A stretch of DNA of 64,000 nucleotides from Luteibacter pinisoli (GTDB lineage Bacteria; Pseudomonadota; Gammaproteobacteria; Xanthomonadales; Rhodanobacteraceae). Shown here piece after piece: positions 41,686 to 53,760 of this stretch. The position numbers and the translations under genes were made by a program. The notes beneath the pieces are model-generated. The model saw only the letters and a program-made list of their open reading frames with translations, had not been told where the DNA came from and did no database searches. The stretch lies in NCBI RefSeq assembly GCF_006385595.1, contig NZ_CP041046.1, positions 2,294,001 to 2,358,000 of the forward strand, given 5' to 3'. The number at the start of each line of letters is the position of its first letter. The stretch's first letter is position 1.

Positions 41686-42511
41686 GCGGCCGTCCGCCGG
41701 TACAGGCGTTGCTGCGCGCTGCACGCTTCGAAATCGGCCGCGTGCGCACCGAACTGCAGCGACTCCTTCGCGCCCAGGCCAAGGAAGCCACGGCGGACCA
41801 GCGAATCGTGGAACAGGCCGACGGCGCGGTCCTGCAGTTCGCGGTTGAAATAGATCAACACGTTGCGGCACGACACCAGGTGCACTTCGGAGAACACCGC
41901 GTCGGTGGCCAGGCTGTGGTCGGCAAACACCACCTGCTTCTTCAGGCGGCGATCGAACACGGCGCCGCCGTAGCCCGTGGTGAAGTAATCCGACAGCGAA
42001 TGCCGACCACCGGCCGCCTGGTAGTTGCGGCTGAACAGGGCCATCCGGTCCAGCGCGAATACACCACTCTCCGCCGCTTCCAGGGCCTTGGGGTTGATGT
42101 CCGTGGCGTAGATCACCGCGCGGTCGAGCAGGCCCTCTTCTTCGAGCAGGATGGCCATCGACCACACTTCCTCACCCGTGCTGCACCCGGCGACCCACAC
42201 CTTGATGCTGGGGTAGGTCTTCAGCACCGGCACGGCATGCTCGCGCAGCGCGGCGAAATAGCCGGGATCGCGAAACATCTCCGAGACCTGGACGGTGAAG
42301 TACTGCATGGCCTCGGCGAAGAACGCCGGGTCGTGGAGCACACGGTGCTGCAGGTCGCTCAACCGTTCCAGGCCGTGCCGGCTCATGGCGTGGCGCATGC
42401 GCCGGCGCAACGAGCTCACCGCGTAGTGGCGGAAGTCGTAGTGGTAGCGCAGGTACACCGCTTCCAGCAGTACCTTGAGCTCGAGGTCGAACAGCTCGGT
42501 TTCGGTGGACA

Positions 42512-42512
<1 letters not shown>
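41682..42512 (-). CDS. CheR-type protein-glutamate methyltransferase
   Basis: 276 residues. The N-terminal all-alpha domain (residues 1-75) is followed by the SAM-binding fold with VWVAGCSTGEEVWS, IYATDINPKALEAAE and VHLVSCRNVLIYFN. It methylates receptor glutamates. The start at 42512 overlaps the stop of the hybrid kinase. In such non-flagellar clusters CheR/CheB are thought to modify a kinase or receptor outside the motility system, but no MCP is encoded here. Confidence 0.93.
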
Positions 42513-45622
<3,110 letters not shown>

Positions 45623-45807
45623 ACGGATATCCCCTGCAAAGCTGGCGCCTGCCCGGCCGGTAGCTCGGGCACAACCTTGGAAAGGTGCCGATTCGGCCGT
45701 AAAGACGATGTGATGGTTAATCCGTCAGCAAAATGCCCTTATTGCGACACGCGCGGGGCCAGGCCCGGGGCTACCGTGCCCACACCCCGACGAACAGGTG
45801 CTCCCCC
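45623..45807. promoter_or_regulatory. divergent promoter region of the kinase operon and beta-lactamase gene
   Basis: 185 bp with a relatively AT-rich patch near 45710-45740. Both genes must start here. I could not fix individual -35/-10 elements. Confidence 0.4.
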
Positions 45808-46719
45808 ATGCTCAAGCCCCTCCTGCGCGGCGTCGCGCTATCCCTCGTGACCAGCGCCGCCCTGGCCGCCGCCCCGGACGCCCACCTGCAGGCGGCGCTG
45901 CAAAAGGTCGCCGACCAGGCCCGGCCGGGGACGCTTGGCGTGCTGGTGATGGACCCGGCCGCCGGCCAGTCGGTGAGCGTCAACGCCGGCCGGCCGTACC
46001 TGATGATGAGCGTGTTCAAGGCACCCATCGCCGCGGCCGTGCTCAGCCAGGTCGGCGCCGGAACGCTCACGCTGGACCGTACCGTGCACCTGGGCCCCGC
46101 CGACGTGGTCGACGGCTCCGCCGTGCCGTCCGTCGGCGCGTCGCTGAAGGCCGGCCCGCGCGACGTCAGCGTCGACGAGTTGCTGCATGCCGCGGTGACC
46201 CAGAGCGACAACACGGCGGTCGACGCCCTGCTCCGCCTGCTCGGCGGCAGCCCGGTCGCTACGCGGTTCCTTGCATCGAAGGGCGTGCAAGGCATCCGCA
46301 TCGACATGGGCGAAGGCGAACTCGCGCGGCTGTTCGATACGAAAGGCGCCGATGCCGTCCTCGCCAGCCATGTCGACAGCAGCACGCTCGAGGGCGCCGG
46401 CGCCTTCCTGCGCAAGCTCCAGGCCGGCGAGCTGCTGTCGGCAGGCTCGACGCAGAAGCTGCTCGGCATGATGTCGGCACAGGTGATCCCGAACCGGATC
46501 CGCGGCGGCCTGCCGGCGGGCTACCAGCTCGCCGACAAGACCGGTACGAGCGGCACGCGTGACGGGCGCATGGCCGCCTTCAACGACATCGGCATCATCA
46601 CCGCGCCGAACGGCCAGAAACGCGTCGTCGTCGTGTTCCTGGCCAATGCCCGCGCCACGCCGGAGCAGGCCACGAAGTGGTTCGCCGAGATCGGCAGGCT
46701 CACCGCCGCCTCGATGTGA
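45808..46719 (+). CDS. class A beta-lactamase
   Basis: A periplasmic serine hydrolase of 303 residues that opens beta-lactam rings. The signal peptide ends near AALAAA. The active-site Ser68 and Lys71 are in MMSVFKAPIA, the SDN motif is at 133-135 (TQSDNTAVDALL), and the omega-loop Glu is probably Glu169 (IDMGEGELARLF). The KTG motif is in LADKTGTSGTRDG. The start at 45808 gives the signal sequence; the upstream extension is spurious. No AmpR/BlaI regulator is adjacent; a sensor-kinase operon is divergent. Confidence 0.93.
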   Translation: MLKPLLRGVALSLVTSAALAAAPDAHLQAALQKVADQARPGTLGVLVMDPAAGQSVSVNAGRPYLMMSVFKAPIAAAVLSQVGAGTLTLDRTVHLGPADVVDGSAVPSVGASLKAGPRDVSVDELLHAAVTQSDNTAVDALLRLLGGSPVATRFLASKGVQGIRIDMGEGELARLFDTKGADAVLASHVDSSTLEGAGAFLRKLQAGELLSAGSTQKLLGMMSAQVIPNRIRGGLPAGYQLADKTGTSGTRDGRMAAFNDIGIITAPNGQKRVVVVFLANARATPEQATKWFAEIGRLTAASM

Positions 46720-46734
46720 CGTCCGGCCAGGGGC

Positions 46735-48144
46735 TTACCGGTGGGCCGGCCCCTGGCACAGGCACTCGCCGTCTTCGTTGACGTGGCCTAGCAGCGCGTC
46801 CAGCAGGCTCGAGGTCGGGGTCCACTCGCCGATCGCCGGGTGGATCAGCATCGCCTTGCGGGCGCCCAGCCGCGTGCCTTCCAGCACCGACGCGATCGCC
46901 GCGCGCTCATAGGCCTTCACCGAACGCACCAGCCCCGCCACCGCGTCGGGCAGCGGCGCAAGCGGGCGTGGTTCGATCCGGTCCAGTGAGATGTCGCACA
47001 GCGTCTCCACCACGTCCGCGTCCGGCAGGTCGGGCACGGCGCCGCGGTTAGGTGTATTCACCACGATCGCCGCGGGCTTCGCGCCCGTCACCGCACTCAT
47101 CACGTCGATGGCGATGCGGTGATAACCGGTCGCCACGCGGAACGGGTCGCCTTCCAGGCTCACGCCCTGGTCAAACGCCGAGCCACCTTCGGCCTCCAGC
47201 TTCATGTAGGAGCCCGAGCGCTGGTTGAGGTAAGCGGCATAGATGTCCACCGCTTCATCGCCCTGCCCGGCCGCGAGACGCGCACTGAGCGTGGCGAACA
47301 ACTCGTCGTTGAGGGTGGCGATTTCGGCCCCACGGCTGCCACCCTGGCGACGCTGGTTGGCCAGTGCGCGCTGCCGCTCGTAGTAGAAGAACAGGTACTC
47401 CGTGGGGATCAGTCGCAACGTGCGGATCATGTCCGTGTCGAACAGCGGCGCCAGGTACAGGCTGCGCAACAGCTCGTCGTTGTCGAGCAGCGCGTCGATC
47501 CGTTCCACGCCGCGCACGCGCACGCCGCGCACCCAGCCCAGGTGGTTCAGGCCGACGTAATCGCACTCCACGTCTTCGTAGGGCTCGCCGAGCGCGCGGG
47601 CGATGTTGTGGAACAGCTCCGTCGGCGTGTCACAGATGCCGACGATGCGTGCCTTGCTGTGGTCGTTCACCGCCTGGGTAATCAGGCCCGCGGGGTTGGT
47701 GAAGTTCACCAGCCACGCGTCCGGCGAAAGCGTCTCCACCAGGCGCGCCTGCTCGATCGCCGCCGGAATGGTGCGCAGGCCCATGGCCACGCCGGCCGGC
47801 CCCGTGGTTTCCTGGCCCGGGTAGCCGTGTTCAATCGCCACGCGCTCATCCGCCGCACGCCCGGCGATGCCGCCGATGCGGATGCTGTTGAGCACGAAAT
47901 CCGCGCCCTCGATGGTGTCTTCGATGGACGACGCGCCACGCAGGCGCAGCTCGCCGCCAAAGCGCTTCACGATGGCCTTGCCCAGGTCAACCATCACGCG
48001 CAGGCGGGCCGGGTCCGGGTCGTACAGCACCATCTCGGCGGCACCGAGGGCCTGCGCCGCTTCGTTCACACCAAATACCACCAGGGGCGAGCGAACGCTG
48101 CCCCCGCCAACCAGGGCGATCTTACGATCGGTACGTCCGTTCAC
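46735..48144 (-). CDS. glycoside hydrolase family 4 (6-phospho-beta-glucosidase-type)
   Basis: NAD- and metal-dependent glycosidase of 469 residues, starting at a GTG with GAGG 7 nt before it. The nucleotide site is KIALVGGGSVRSP. The GH4 signatures VNFTNPAGLITQAV, GICDTPTELFHNIA and DYVGLNHLGWV contain the metal-binding Cys and His. GH4 enzymes oxidise C3 of the glycone during cleavage, usually of 6-phospho-glycosides. It overlaps the PfkB kinase gene by 23 bp. No PTS is nearby, so the phosphorylated substrate must come from elsewhere. Confidence 0.93.
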   Translation of the reverse strand: MNGRTDRKIALVGGGSVRSPLVVFGVNEAAQALGAAEMVLYDPDPARLRVMVDLGKAIVKRFGGELRLRGASSIEDTIEGADFVLNSIRIGGIAGRAADERVAIEHGYPGQETTGPAGVAMGLRTIPAAIEQARLVETLSPDAWLVNFTNPAGLITQAVNDHSKARIVGICDTPTELFHNIARALGEPYEDVECDYVGLNHLGWVRGVRVRGVERIDALLDNDELLRSLYLAPLFDTDMIRTLRLIPTEYLFFYYERQRALANQRRQGGSRGAEIATLNDELFATLSARLAAGQGDEAVDIYAAYLNQRSGSYMKLEAEGGSAFDQGVSLEGDPFRVATGYHRIAIDVMSAVTGAKPAAIVVNTPNRGAVPDLPDADVVETLCDISLDRIEPRPLAPLPDAVAGLVRSVKAYERAAIASVLEGTRLGARKAMLIHPAIGEWTPTSSLLDALLGHVNEDGECLCQGPAHR

Positions 48145-49066
48145 GTAGGGTCCTCAACAAGGGGGGATGGGGAAGCGCCGCCAGGGCGCCAGGGGCCGTG
48201 CTGCACTGGGCGCCGCAGATGCAGGCGCGCTCAAGCGCACGGCCAAGGGGTTCGTTGTCGAGCCAGCCGTCGATGAGGCCGGCGTTGAAGGCGTCGCCGG
48301 CGCCAGTGGTATCGACGACGTCGATCACGGGCGGTGCGACGTGGCAGAGGGCGCCGTCGGCGACGACGAGCGCACCGGCGGCGCCGCGCTTGAGCACGAC
48401 ACGCGGCAGGTCGTTTTCCACCGCCCAGGTGACATAGGCATCGGCACTGTCGCGCCCGCACAGCAGGGCGGCTTCCGCGGCGTTCGGCAGGAACAGGTCG
48501 ACGTCGCGGATGGTCGCGATGTTGTCCGCATCGCGCAGCCATGCCGGCGAGTGACCGACGTCCAGCGAGGTGGTGCAGCCTGCGGCACGCAGCGCCGGCA
48601 GCACGGTGGCGGCCAGCGCGCGGGAGAGTGGCATGGCGAAGTGCACGTGCCGGGCCACCGTCAGGTCGGTAAGCACCGCCTGTTCCCTCAACAGCTCGGG
48701 CAGGCCCCGGTTGGCACCTGGGTACGTAAAGAACGTGCGGTCGTCGCGCATCGACACACTGACGGTGATGCCGGTGCCGTCCGCTTCAAGGCGGATGCCA
48801 CCCATGCCGACGCCGAACTCGCCCAGGCGGTGCTCGAACCAGTCGAAATCCGCATCGCCGATCAGGCCCACCAGGCGCACGCGGCGGCCCAGGCGCGACA
48901 GGCCGCAGGCCGTATTGACGCTGCCACCGCCCAGCTCGCGGACGTAGCCCTCAGCGATCACTTCCTCGCCGGGTTGCGGCCAGTGCGGGAAGCCGGTGAA
49001 GACGTGGTCGGCGAAGATTTCCCCGACGACCGCGACATCCCAGGGTTTCAGGTGCGGAACGGCCAC
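48122..49066 (-). CDS. PfkB-family carbohydrate kinase
   Basis: 314 residues of ribokinase fold. Signatures: the GGG-start region RELGGGSVNTACGLSRLG, and the anion-hole/base motif VVDTTGAGDAFNAGLIDG. The start is a GTG at 49066 with GGAG 9 nt upstream; the long upstream frame runs through the permease gene and is rejected. It overlaps both neighbours, permease and GH4, so the three are translationally linked. It phosphorylates a sugar or glycoside taken up by the locus, identity unknown. Confidence 0.9.
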   Translation of the reverse strand: MAVPHLKPWDVAVVGEIFADHVFTGFPHWPQPGEEVIAEGYVRELGGGSVNTACGLSRLGRRVRLVGLIGDADFDWFEHRLGEFGVGMGGIRLEADGTGITVSVSMRDDRTFFTYPGANRGLPELLREQAVLTDLTVARHVHFAMPLSRALAATVLPALRAAGCTTSLDVGHSPAWLRDADNIATIRDVDLFLPNAAEAALLCGRDSADAYVTWAVENDLPRVVLKRGAAGALVVADGALCHVAPPVIDVVDTTGAGDAFNAGLIDGWLDNEPLGRALERACICGAQCSTAPGALAALPHPPLLRTLRERTYRS

Positions 49067-50415
49067 GTGCGGGTTCTCCGGGCTTGCCAAAGGAAAATCA
49101 TGCCACCGACCGCAATGGCGATCACGGCGGTAAGCATGGTGCTGGTGCCGCTGGTGGCGACGAGATAAAGCCAGCCCACCACGCTGATCGCGATCGGCAA
49201 CGGATAAAGCGGCATGCGGAAGACATCGGCATCCGCGCGACGGCGACGCAGCGCCACCACGGCAAAACACTGCGCGATGTACTGGAACAGGATCTGCACC
49301 ACCATCAGCATGCTGATCAGCCGCTCCAGCGAGAGGAAGCACGCAAGGGCCGACGTGATCCCCACGAACACCAGCGATACGGTGGGGAAGCCATCACGCG
49401 GGTGCAGGCGTGCAAACGGCCGGAAGAACTGCCCTTCCGACGCCGCCGCATACGGCACGCGCGAGTAGCCCAGCAGTACGACCAGCGCCGATCCCCAGCT
49501 CGCCACGAGGATCAGCACCACCGCGACCTCACCACCCCATGCGCCATGCACGGCCTGCATCAGCTCGGCGACCACGGCGGTGGAATGCGCGGCGGTTTCC
49601 CAGGGCAACACGCCAAGGATGCTGATGTTCAGGCCCAGGTAAAGCACGGCGACCAGCGGGATCGACAGCAGCACGGCCATCGGAATGGTCCGCCGCGGCT
49701 GTTTCACTTCGCCACCGAGCATGCACACGTTGTTGTAGCCGCCGTAGTCGTACACGGCGATCAGCGACACCGCACCGAGTCCCAGCCAGAAGCCCTTGCC
49801 CGACGGCGATGGCATGTCCATGAAGTGCCTGGCCGTGGCCAGGTCGAAGTGGGTGATGCCGGTGAACACTACCCACGCGCACGCGGCCACCACGGCCACG
49901 GTGATCACCAGCGACAGGCGCTGGATGTCGCCCACCTTGCGATAAAGGATCGCGGTGTTCAGCAGGCAAAGGCCGGCAGCGAGCAACACGTGGCCGGTCG
50001 TGCCCAGCGACGGCATGAGGTAGCCCGCGTACTGTGCGAAGCCGACCGCCGCCGAACCGATGGACAGTGGCGCCGTCAGCAGGGTCTGCCACAGGTAAAG
50101 GAAACCGAACAGGCGCCCTGCCCGTTCACGCCCGAACGCCTCCCGCAGGTAGTGGTAGGGGCCGCCGGACTCCGGCACCGTGGAACCCAGTTCGGCCCAC
50201 ACCAGTCCATCGCAAAGGCAGAGCAGCGCGCCGGCGATCCAGCCCAGCAACACGGCCGGCCCGGCCAACGCGGTGAGCGCGAGCGGAATCGTCACGAACG
50301 GCCCGATCCCGATCATGTTCAGCACATTGGCGGACAGGCCGCCCCACAGGCCGATGGCCCGCGGTGGTGCCGTACCAGGCACCACCGGGTTACCGCTGTC
50401 ACGCCAGCCCGTCAT
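49048..50415 (-). CDS. APC superfamily permease in a sugar-utilisation locus
   Basis: 455 residues with about 12 membrane segments. TM1 has NMIGIGPFVTIPLAL and the SGGPYHYLREAFG segment is characteristic of APC amino-acid/amine transporters. The location between a TonB receptor and a PfkB/GH4 pair is unusual for an amino-acid permease and suggests that it carries the glycoside or a nitrogen-containing sugar across the inner membrane. Confidence 0.88.
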   Translation of the reverse strand: MTGWRDSGNPVVPGTAPPRAIGLWGGLSANVLNMIGIGPFVTIPLALTALAGPAVLLGWIAGALLCLCDGLVWAELGSTVPESGGPYHYLREAFGRERAGRLFGFLYLWQTLLTAPLSIGSAAVGFAQYAGYLMPSLGTTGHVLLAAGLCLLNTAILYRKVGDIQRLSLVITVAVVAACAWVVFTGITHFDLATARHFMDMPSPSGKGFWLGLGAVSLIAVYDYGGYNNVCMLGGEVKQPRRTIPMAVLLSIPLVAVLYLGLNISILGVLPWETAAHSTAVVAELMQAVHGAWGGEVAVVLILVASWGSALVVLLGYSRVPYAAASEGQFFRPFARLHPRDGFPTVSLVFVGITSALACFLSLERLISMLMVVQILFQYIAQCFAVVALRRRRADADVFRMPLYPLPIAISVVGWLYLVATSGTSTMLTAVIAIAVGGMIFLWQARRTRTWPFRT

Positions 50416-50443
50416 GCAGCCACTCCGCGCAGGTGATGGGCGT

Positions 50444-53239
50444 TCAGAACGAGTACTTCACGGTCAGAAGCGTCGTCCGCCCTGCATCGACGATATCCGA
50501 ATTCACCAGGCTGTACTGGCCGATATGCGACCAGTACTGGTACTGCTTGGTGAGGTTGCTGATCTGCAGGTCGAACTGCAGGCCGTTATCCAGCTGGTAA
50601 CCGGCGTGCAGGTCCACGCGGCGGATCGGCCGCAGCCACAGGTCATCCCACGGCGAGCTCTGGTTGAGGAAGTCGTAGTTGGAGATGTACGAGCCGGTGT
50701 AGTGGTAGCTCAGGTTGAGCGAGAACCCGTACTTCTCATAGAAGACTTCCGCATTGGCCATGCGCTCCGGCGCCTGCTGCAGGCGTTCGTTGGAGAAGCC
50801 CTCGCGGCCCAGGTCCACCTTCGAGTTCTGCCGCGTGGCGTTGACGCTGAAGCCCAGGCCGTTCCAGGCGCCCGGCAGGTTCTCGAACTTCTGCCGCCAG
50901 GTGGCCTCGATGCCGTAGACGTGGCCATCGCCGCCGTTGGTCGGCGTCTTGGTCAGTACCGTGCCGACGCCCGAGGTATTCGGGTTGGCCTGGCCGCCAC
51001 CGCTGTCGTAGATGTAATCGCTGAGCTTCTTGTAGTAGCTGGTCAGCGACACGTAACCACCGCGCTCCGTCGTCCACTCGGCGCCGAGGTCCACGTTGGT
51101 GGCCTTGATCGGGTCGAGGTCCGGGTTGCCGCGGGTGATCGTCGTCACGCCGTTGGAGACGCTGATCTGCTCGCCGCCACCCAGCTGGACGAACGCCGGG
51201 CGCGTATAGCTCTGCCAGATCGCGCCACGGAAGACGACGTTGCCACCCGGGCGGTAGTTGATGAACAGGCTGCCCAGCGGCTCGTTATAGATCGTGCGGT
51301 TGTTGCTGAAGTAGCCCGGCAGCTCGTTGCCTTCCGTGTCCTGCGGCGTCGTCCAGAACGTGTTGTGGATCGAGGTATGTTCAAAGCGCACGCCGGGAAT
51401 GATCTCCCACGGCCCCTGCTCGATCGTCGCCATGGCATAGGCGGCCGATACGGCCTCGGTACCGCGCATGGTGTCGCAGTTGAAGTTGTTGTAGTCGAGC
51501 TGGCTGCAGGTATCCAGGTCCGACGGCTGCACGTGGGCGGCGATCAGGTCGGCCACCGCGGCACGACTCACCTGCGGCGTGGTCCACGGGTATTTGCCCG
51601 GGAAGATCTGGCTGTAATAGCCCTTGAAGATGCCGAGGTCGTCCAGCGTGGTGGTGCCGTCGTTGATGCCGCCGGTGGACCAGTCGCGGTTGGTGAACTC
51701 ACGCGAGCTGTCGCTGTACTTCACGCCGAACTTCACCGACTGCAACGGGCCGTCCTCGAAGTCGTAACGCAGGTCCAGCTTCGCACCGCCGCGCTTCTGG
51801 CCCGAACGGATGCGGGTGACCTCGCCATAGTCATTGGCGTACATGTTCTGGATGTTGTTGACCGAGTTCAGCAGCGCGGGGGTCAGCACCGGGTACGGGA
51901 AGTGATTGCCGCCGTAGCTCAGCAGCGAGCTCTGGTTATAGGCAAAGTTATCCTGCGAGTACTTGTCTTCGCGGCCATCGATCTCGACGTGCTCCGGACG
52001 GTCGTTACGGCCGATGCTCCAGAACACGTTGGGCGAGATCGTCCAGCCGCCGGCGGTCTTGTCCGCGCCAAACTGGATCGTCGCCAGGTCGGCCCGTTCC
52101 GGATTGGTCTCGAACCAGAAACGGTTGGCGATCCGGCCGATGTTCGGGCTGTAGACGCCGGGCGTCGACGTAGGAACGTAGGTGACGTCCTGCGGCAGCA
52201 GCTGGTTGTAGGTGGTGTTCTGCTCGGTCAGGGCATAGGCATACGACATCTTCGCGTAGGCGCGCAGCGTCGGGTCCACGTTCCAGTCGAACGACATGTT
52301 GCCGCCGTAACGGCGCTCGAAGCCCGAGGCGATGCCGACGTTGGTACCGATGCTGGTCAGGTTGTGCTGCGGGTCATAGCCCGGCGCGTTCTCGCCTTCG
52401 GCCGTGGCATGCAGGAACGCCCATGACCCGTCATTCGAGGCGCTTTCCGCCGCACCGATCTCGCTGTTGGCGATGTTGCGGTAATCGTAATAGGCGCTGA
52501 TATAGAAGCCGAACTGCTTCTGCTCACCGAACTTGGTCTGCAGTTCGCCGGCCAGGCCGCTGCCCAGGCCGCTGCCGCCGTAATCCCTGGCCCGGCTCTC
52601 GCTGCGGCCGCTGGCGGTGATGCTGCCGCTGAAGTCCTTCTTGAAATCAAACGCGCTGGGCGTACGGAAATCGATCGTGCCGCCGATCGCATCGCCATCC
52701 ATGTCCGCGGTGGAGGTCTTGTTCAGCACGATGGTCTGCAAGCCGGACGGCGGCAACAGGCTCAGCTGCACGCTACGGCTGTACGGCATGCCCTGCGCCA
52801 CGTTGCTGCCATTGACCAGGTTGACGTTGTACTCAGAAGGCAGCCCGCGCACGGAAGCGAACATGCCTTCGCCGCGCGCCGCACCATCGATGCCGCCGAA
52901 ATAGCCGGTGCCGGTGGTGGTGACGTTGACGCCGGACATCAGGCCCAGCGCTTCGGCCACGTTATGCACGGCGGTGTGCTGCAGGTCGCTGGCGGAGAGC
53001 ACGTCCACGGTATTGACCGAGTCCATGCGCATGTTGGTGGCGTCGTAGCGGTTGGCCACCACGCTCAGCGCCTTCATCTGTACGGCCTTGTCCTTCTCTG
53101 CTTTGTCTTTCTCGGCCTTGGCCGGCGCGTCAGCGGCAGGCGCTGCCTGTTGGGCAAACGCAGGCACCGCCATGAAGCCAAAGACCGTACAGACGGCGAG
53201 CACAAGCGCCTTCTTCGTCAGAATCTGTTGGTTATGCAC
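50444..53239 (-). CDS. TonB-dependent receptor (carbohydrate-type)
   Basis: A 931-residue outer-membrane active transporter. The GTG start is followed by the signal peptide ILTKKALVLAVCTVFGFMAVPAFAQ. An Ala/Lys/Asp-rich stretch and the plug domain follow (SASDLQHTAVHNVAEALGLMSGVNV, QTIVLNKTSTADMDGDAIGGTIDFRTP). The large barrel ends GRTTLLTVKYSF. The TADMDGDAIGG plug segment is typical of Xanthomonas sugar/chito-oligosaccharide-type receptors. It is the first gene of the receptor-permease-kinase-GH4 cluster. Confidence 0.93.
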   Translation of the reverse strand: MHNQQILTKKALVLAVCTVFGFMAVPAFAQQAAPAADAPAKAEKDKAEKDKAVQMKALSVVANRYDATNMRMDSVNTVDVLSASDLQHTAVHNVAEALGLMSGVNVTTTGTGYFGGIDGAARGEGMFASVRGLPSEYNVNLVNGSNVAQGMPYSRSVQLSLLPPSGLQTIVLNKTSTADMDGDAIGGTIDFRTPSAFDFKKDFSGSITASGRSESRARDYGGSGLGSGLAGELQTKFGEQKQFGFYISAYYDYRNIANSEIGAAESASNDGSWAFLHATAEGENAPGYDPQHNLTSIGTNVGIASGFERRYGGNMSFDWNVDPTLRAYAKMSYAYALTEQNTTYNQLLPQDVTYVPTSTPGVYSPNIGRIANRFWFETNPERADLATIQFGADKTAGGWTISPNVFWSIGRNDRPEHVEIDGREDKYSQDNFAYNQSSLLSYGGNHFPYPVLTPALLNSVNNIQNMYANDYGEVTRIRSGQKRGGAKLDLRYDFEDGPLQSVKFGVKYSDSSREFTNRDWSTGGINDGTTTLDDLGIFKGYYSQIFPGKYPWTTPQVSRAAVADLIAAHVQPSDLDTCSQLDYNNFNCDTMRGTEAVSAAYAMATIEQGPWEIIPGVRFEHTSIHNTFWTTPQDTEGNELPGYFSNNRTIYNEPLGSLFINYRPGGNVVFRGAIWQSYTRPAFVQLGGGEQISVSNGVTTITRGNPDLDPIKATNVDLGAEWTTERGGYVSLTSYYKKLSDYIYDSGGGQANPNTSGVGTVLTKTPTNGGDGHVYGIEATWRQKFENLPGAWNGLGFSVNATRQNSKVDLGREGFSNERLQQAPERMANAEVFYEKYGFSLNLSYHYTGSYISNYDFLNQSSPWDDLWLRPIRRVDLHAGYQLDNGLQFDLQISNLTKQYQYWSHIGQYSLVNSDIVDAGRTTLLTVKYSF

Positions 53240-53760
53240 AAGTCACCCCACCCCGAAAGTGTCGCTACAGACAACACGCGGCCCTCCGCCGTGTGTTGCG
53301 GATATGCTGACCAGCGACCTTCGGCGTACGAATACGCTGACGTTACGGCTCGCACGCGTTCAACACGTGCACCGGGCGTCCTGGCGAAAGGATGGGCCGA
53401 TCAGAGAGACGAACCAGGCGGATTAGCGCGGCGGGGAGTAGCCGGCGAGGGATTTGCCACGCGAACGCAGGGCGCTGAGCTTGGCGCGCGCGAGGATAGG
53501 ATGGCCATCGCCCCGCACGAACGGGAACGACAGCTCCGCAAGGGCGCTACCTGGGTTCGCTGGATTGGGATTGCGCTGACGCATGGTGTCCCGGTACCGA
53601 TCGCGAGGTGCACGCCGTTGCATGCCCCATGCATGCAATCGCGGAAGCGGCCGCGGGAAAAATCACCGCGGCGCCTTTGTCAGATATAGCGCACCGTAAA
53701 ATCCGCGTCAACGGGCGGATATCATTCGATAAACCTGCTGCGAAGCAGCAAATCGCCGGA
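53240..53760. other. 521-bp intergenic region between two TonB receptors, with leader hairpin
   Basis: No credible gene; frames here lack homology-like features. A hairpin 33 bp before the upstream receptor's start (53272-53282 with 53288-53298, 11-bp stem with one mismatch or G-T pair, loop CCTCC) lies in that receptor's leader. Another mixed-repeat area lies near 53340-53375. The right half is the 3' flank of the second receptor. Confidence 0.5.

Noticed and set aside
53401..53638. Short minus-strand frames (77 and 71 residues) in the intergenic region between the receptors
   Set aside because: Basic, Pro-rich, two overlapping frames with no ribosome-binding site or recognisable domain.
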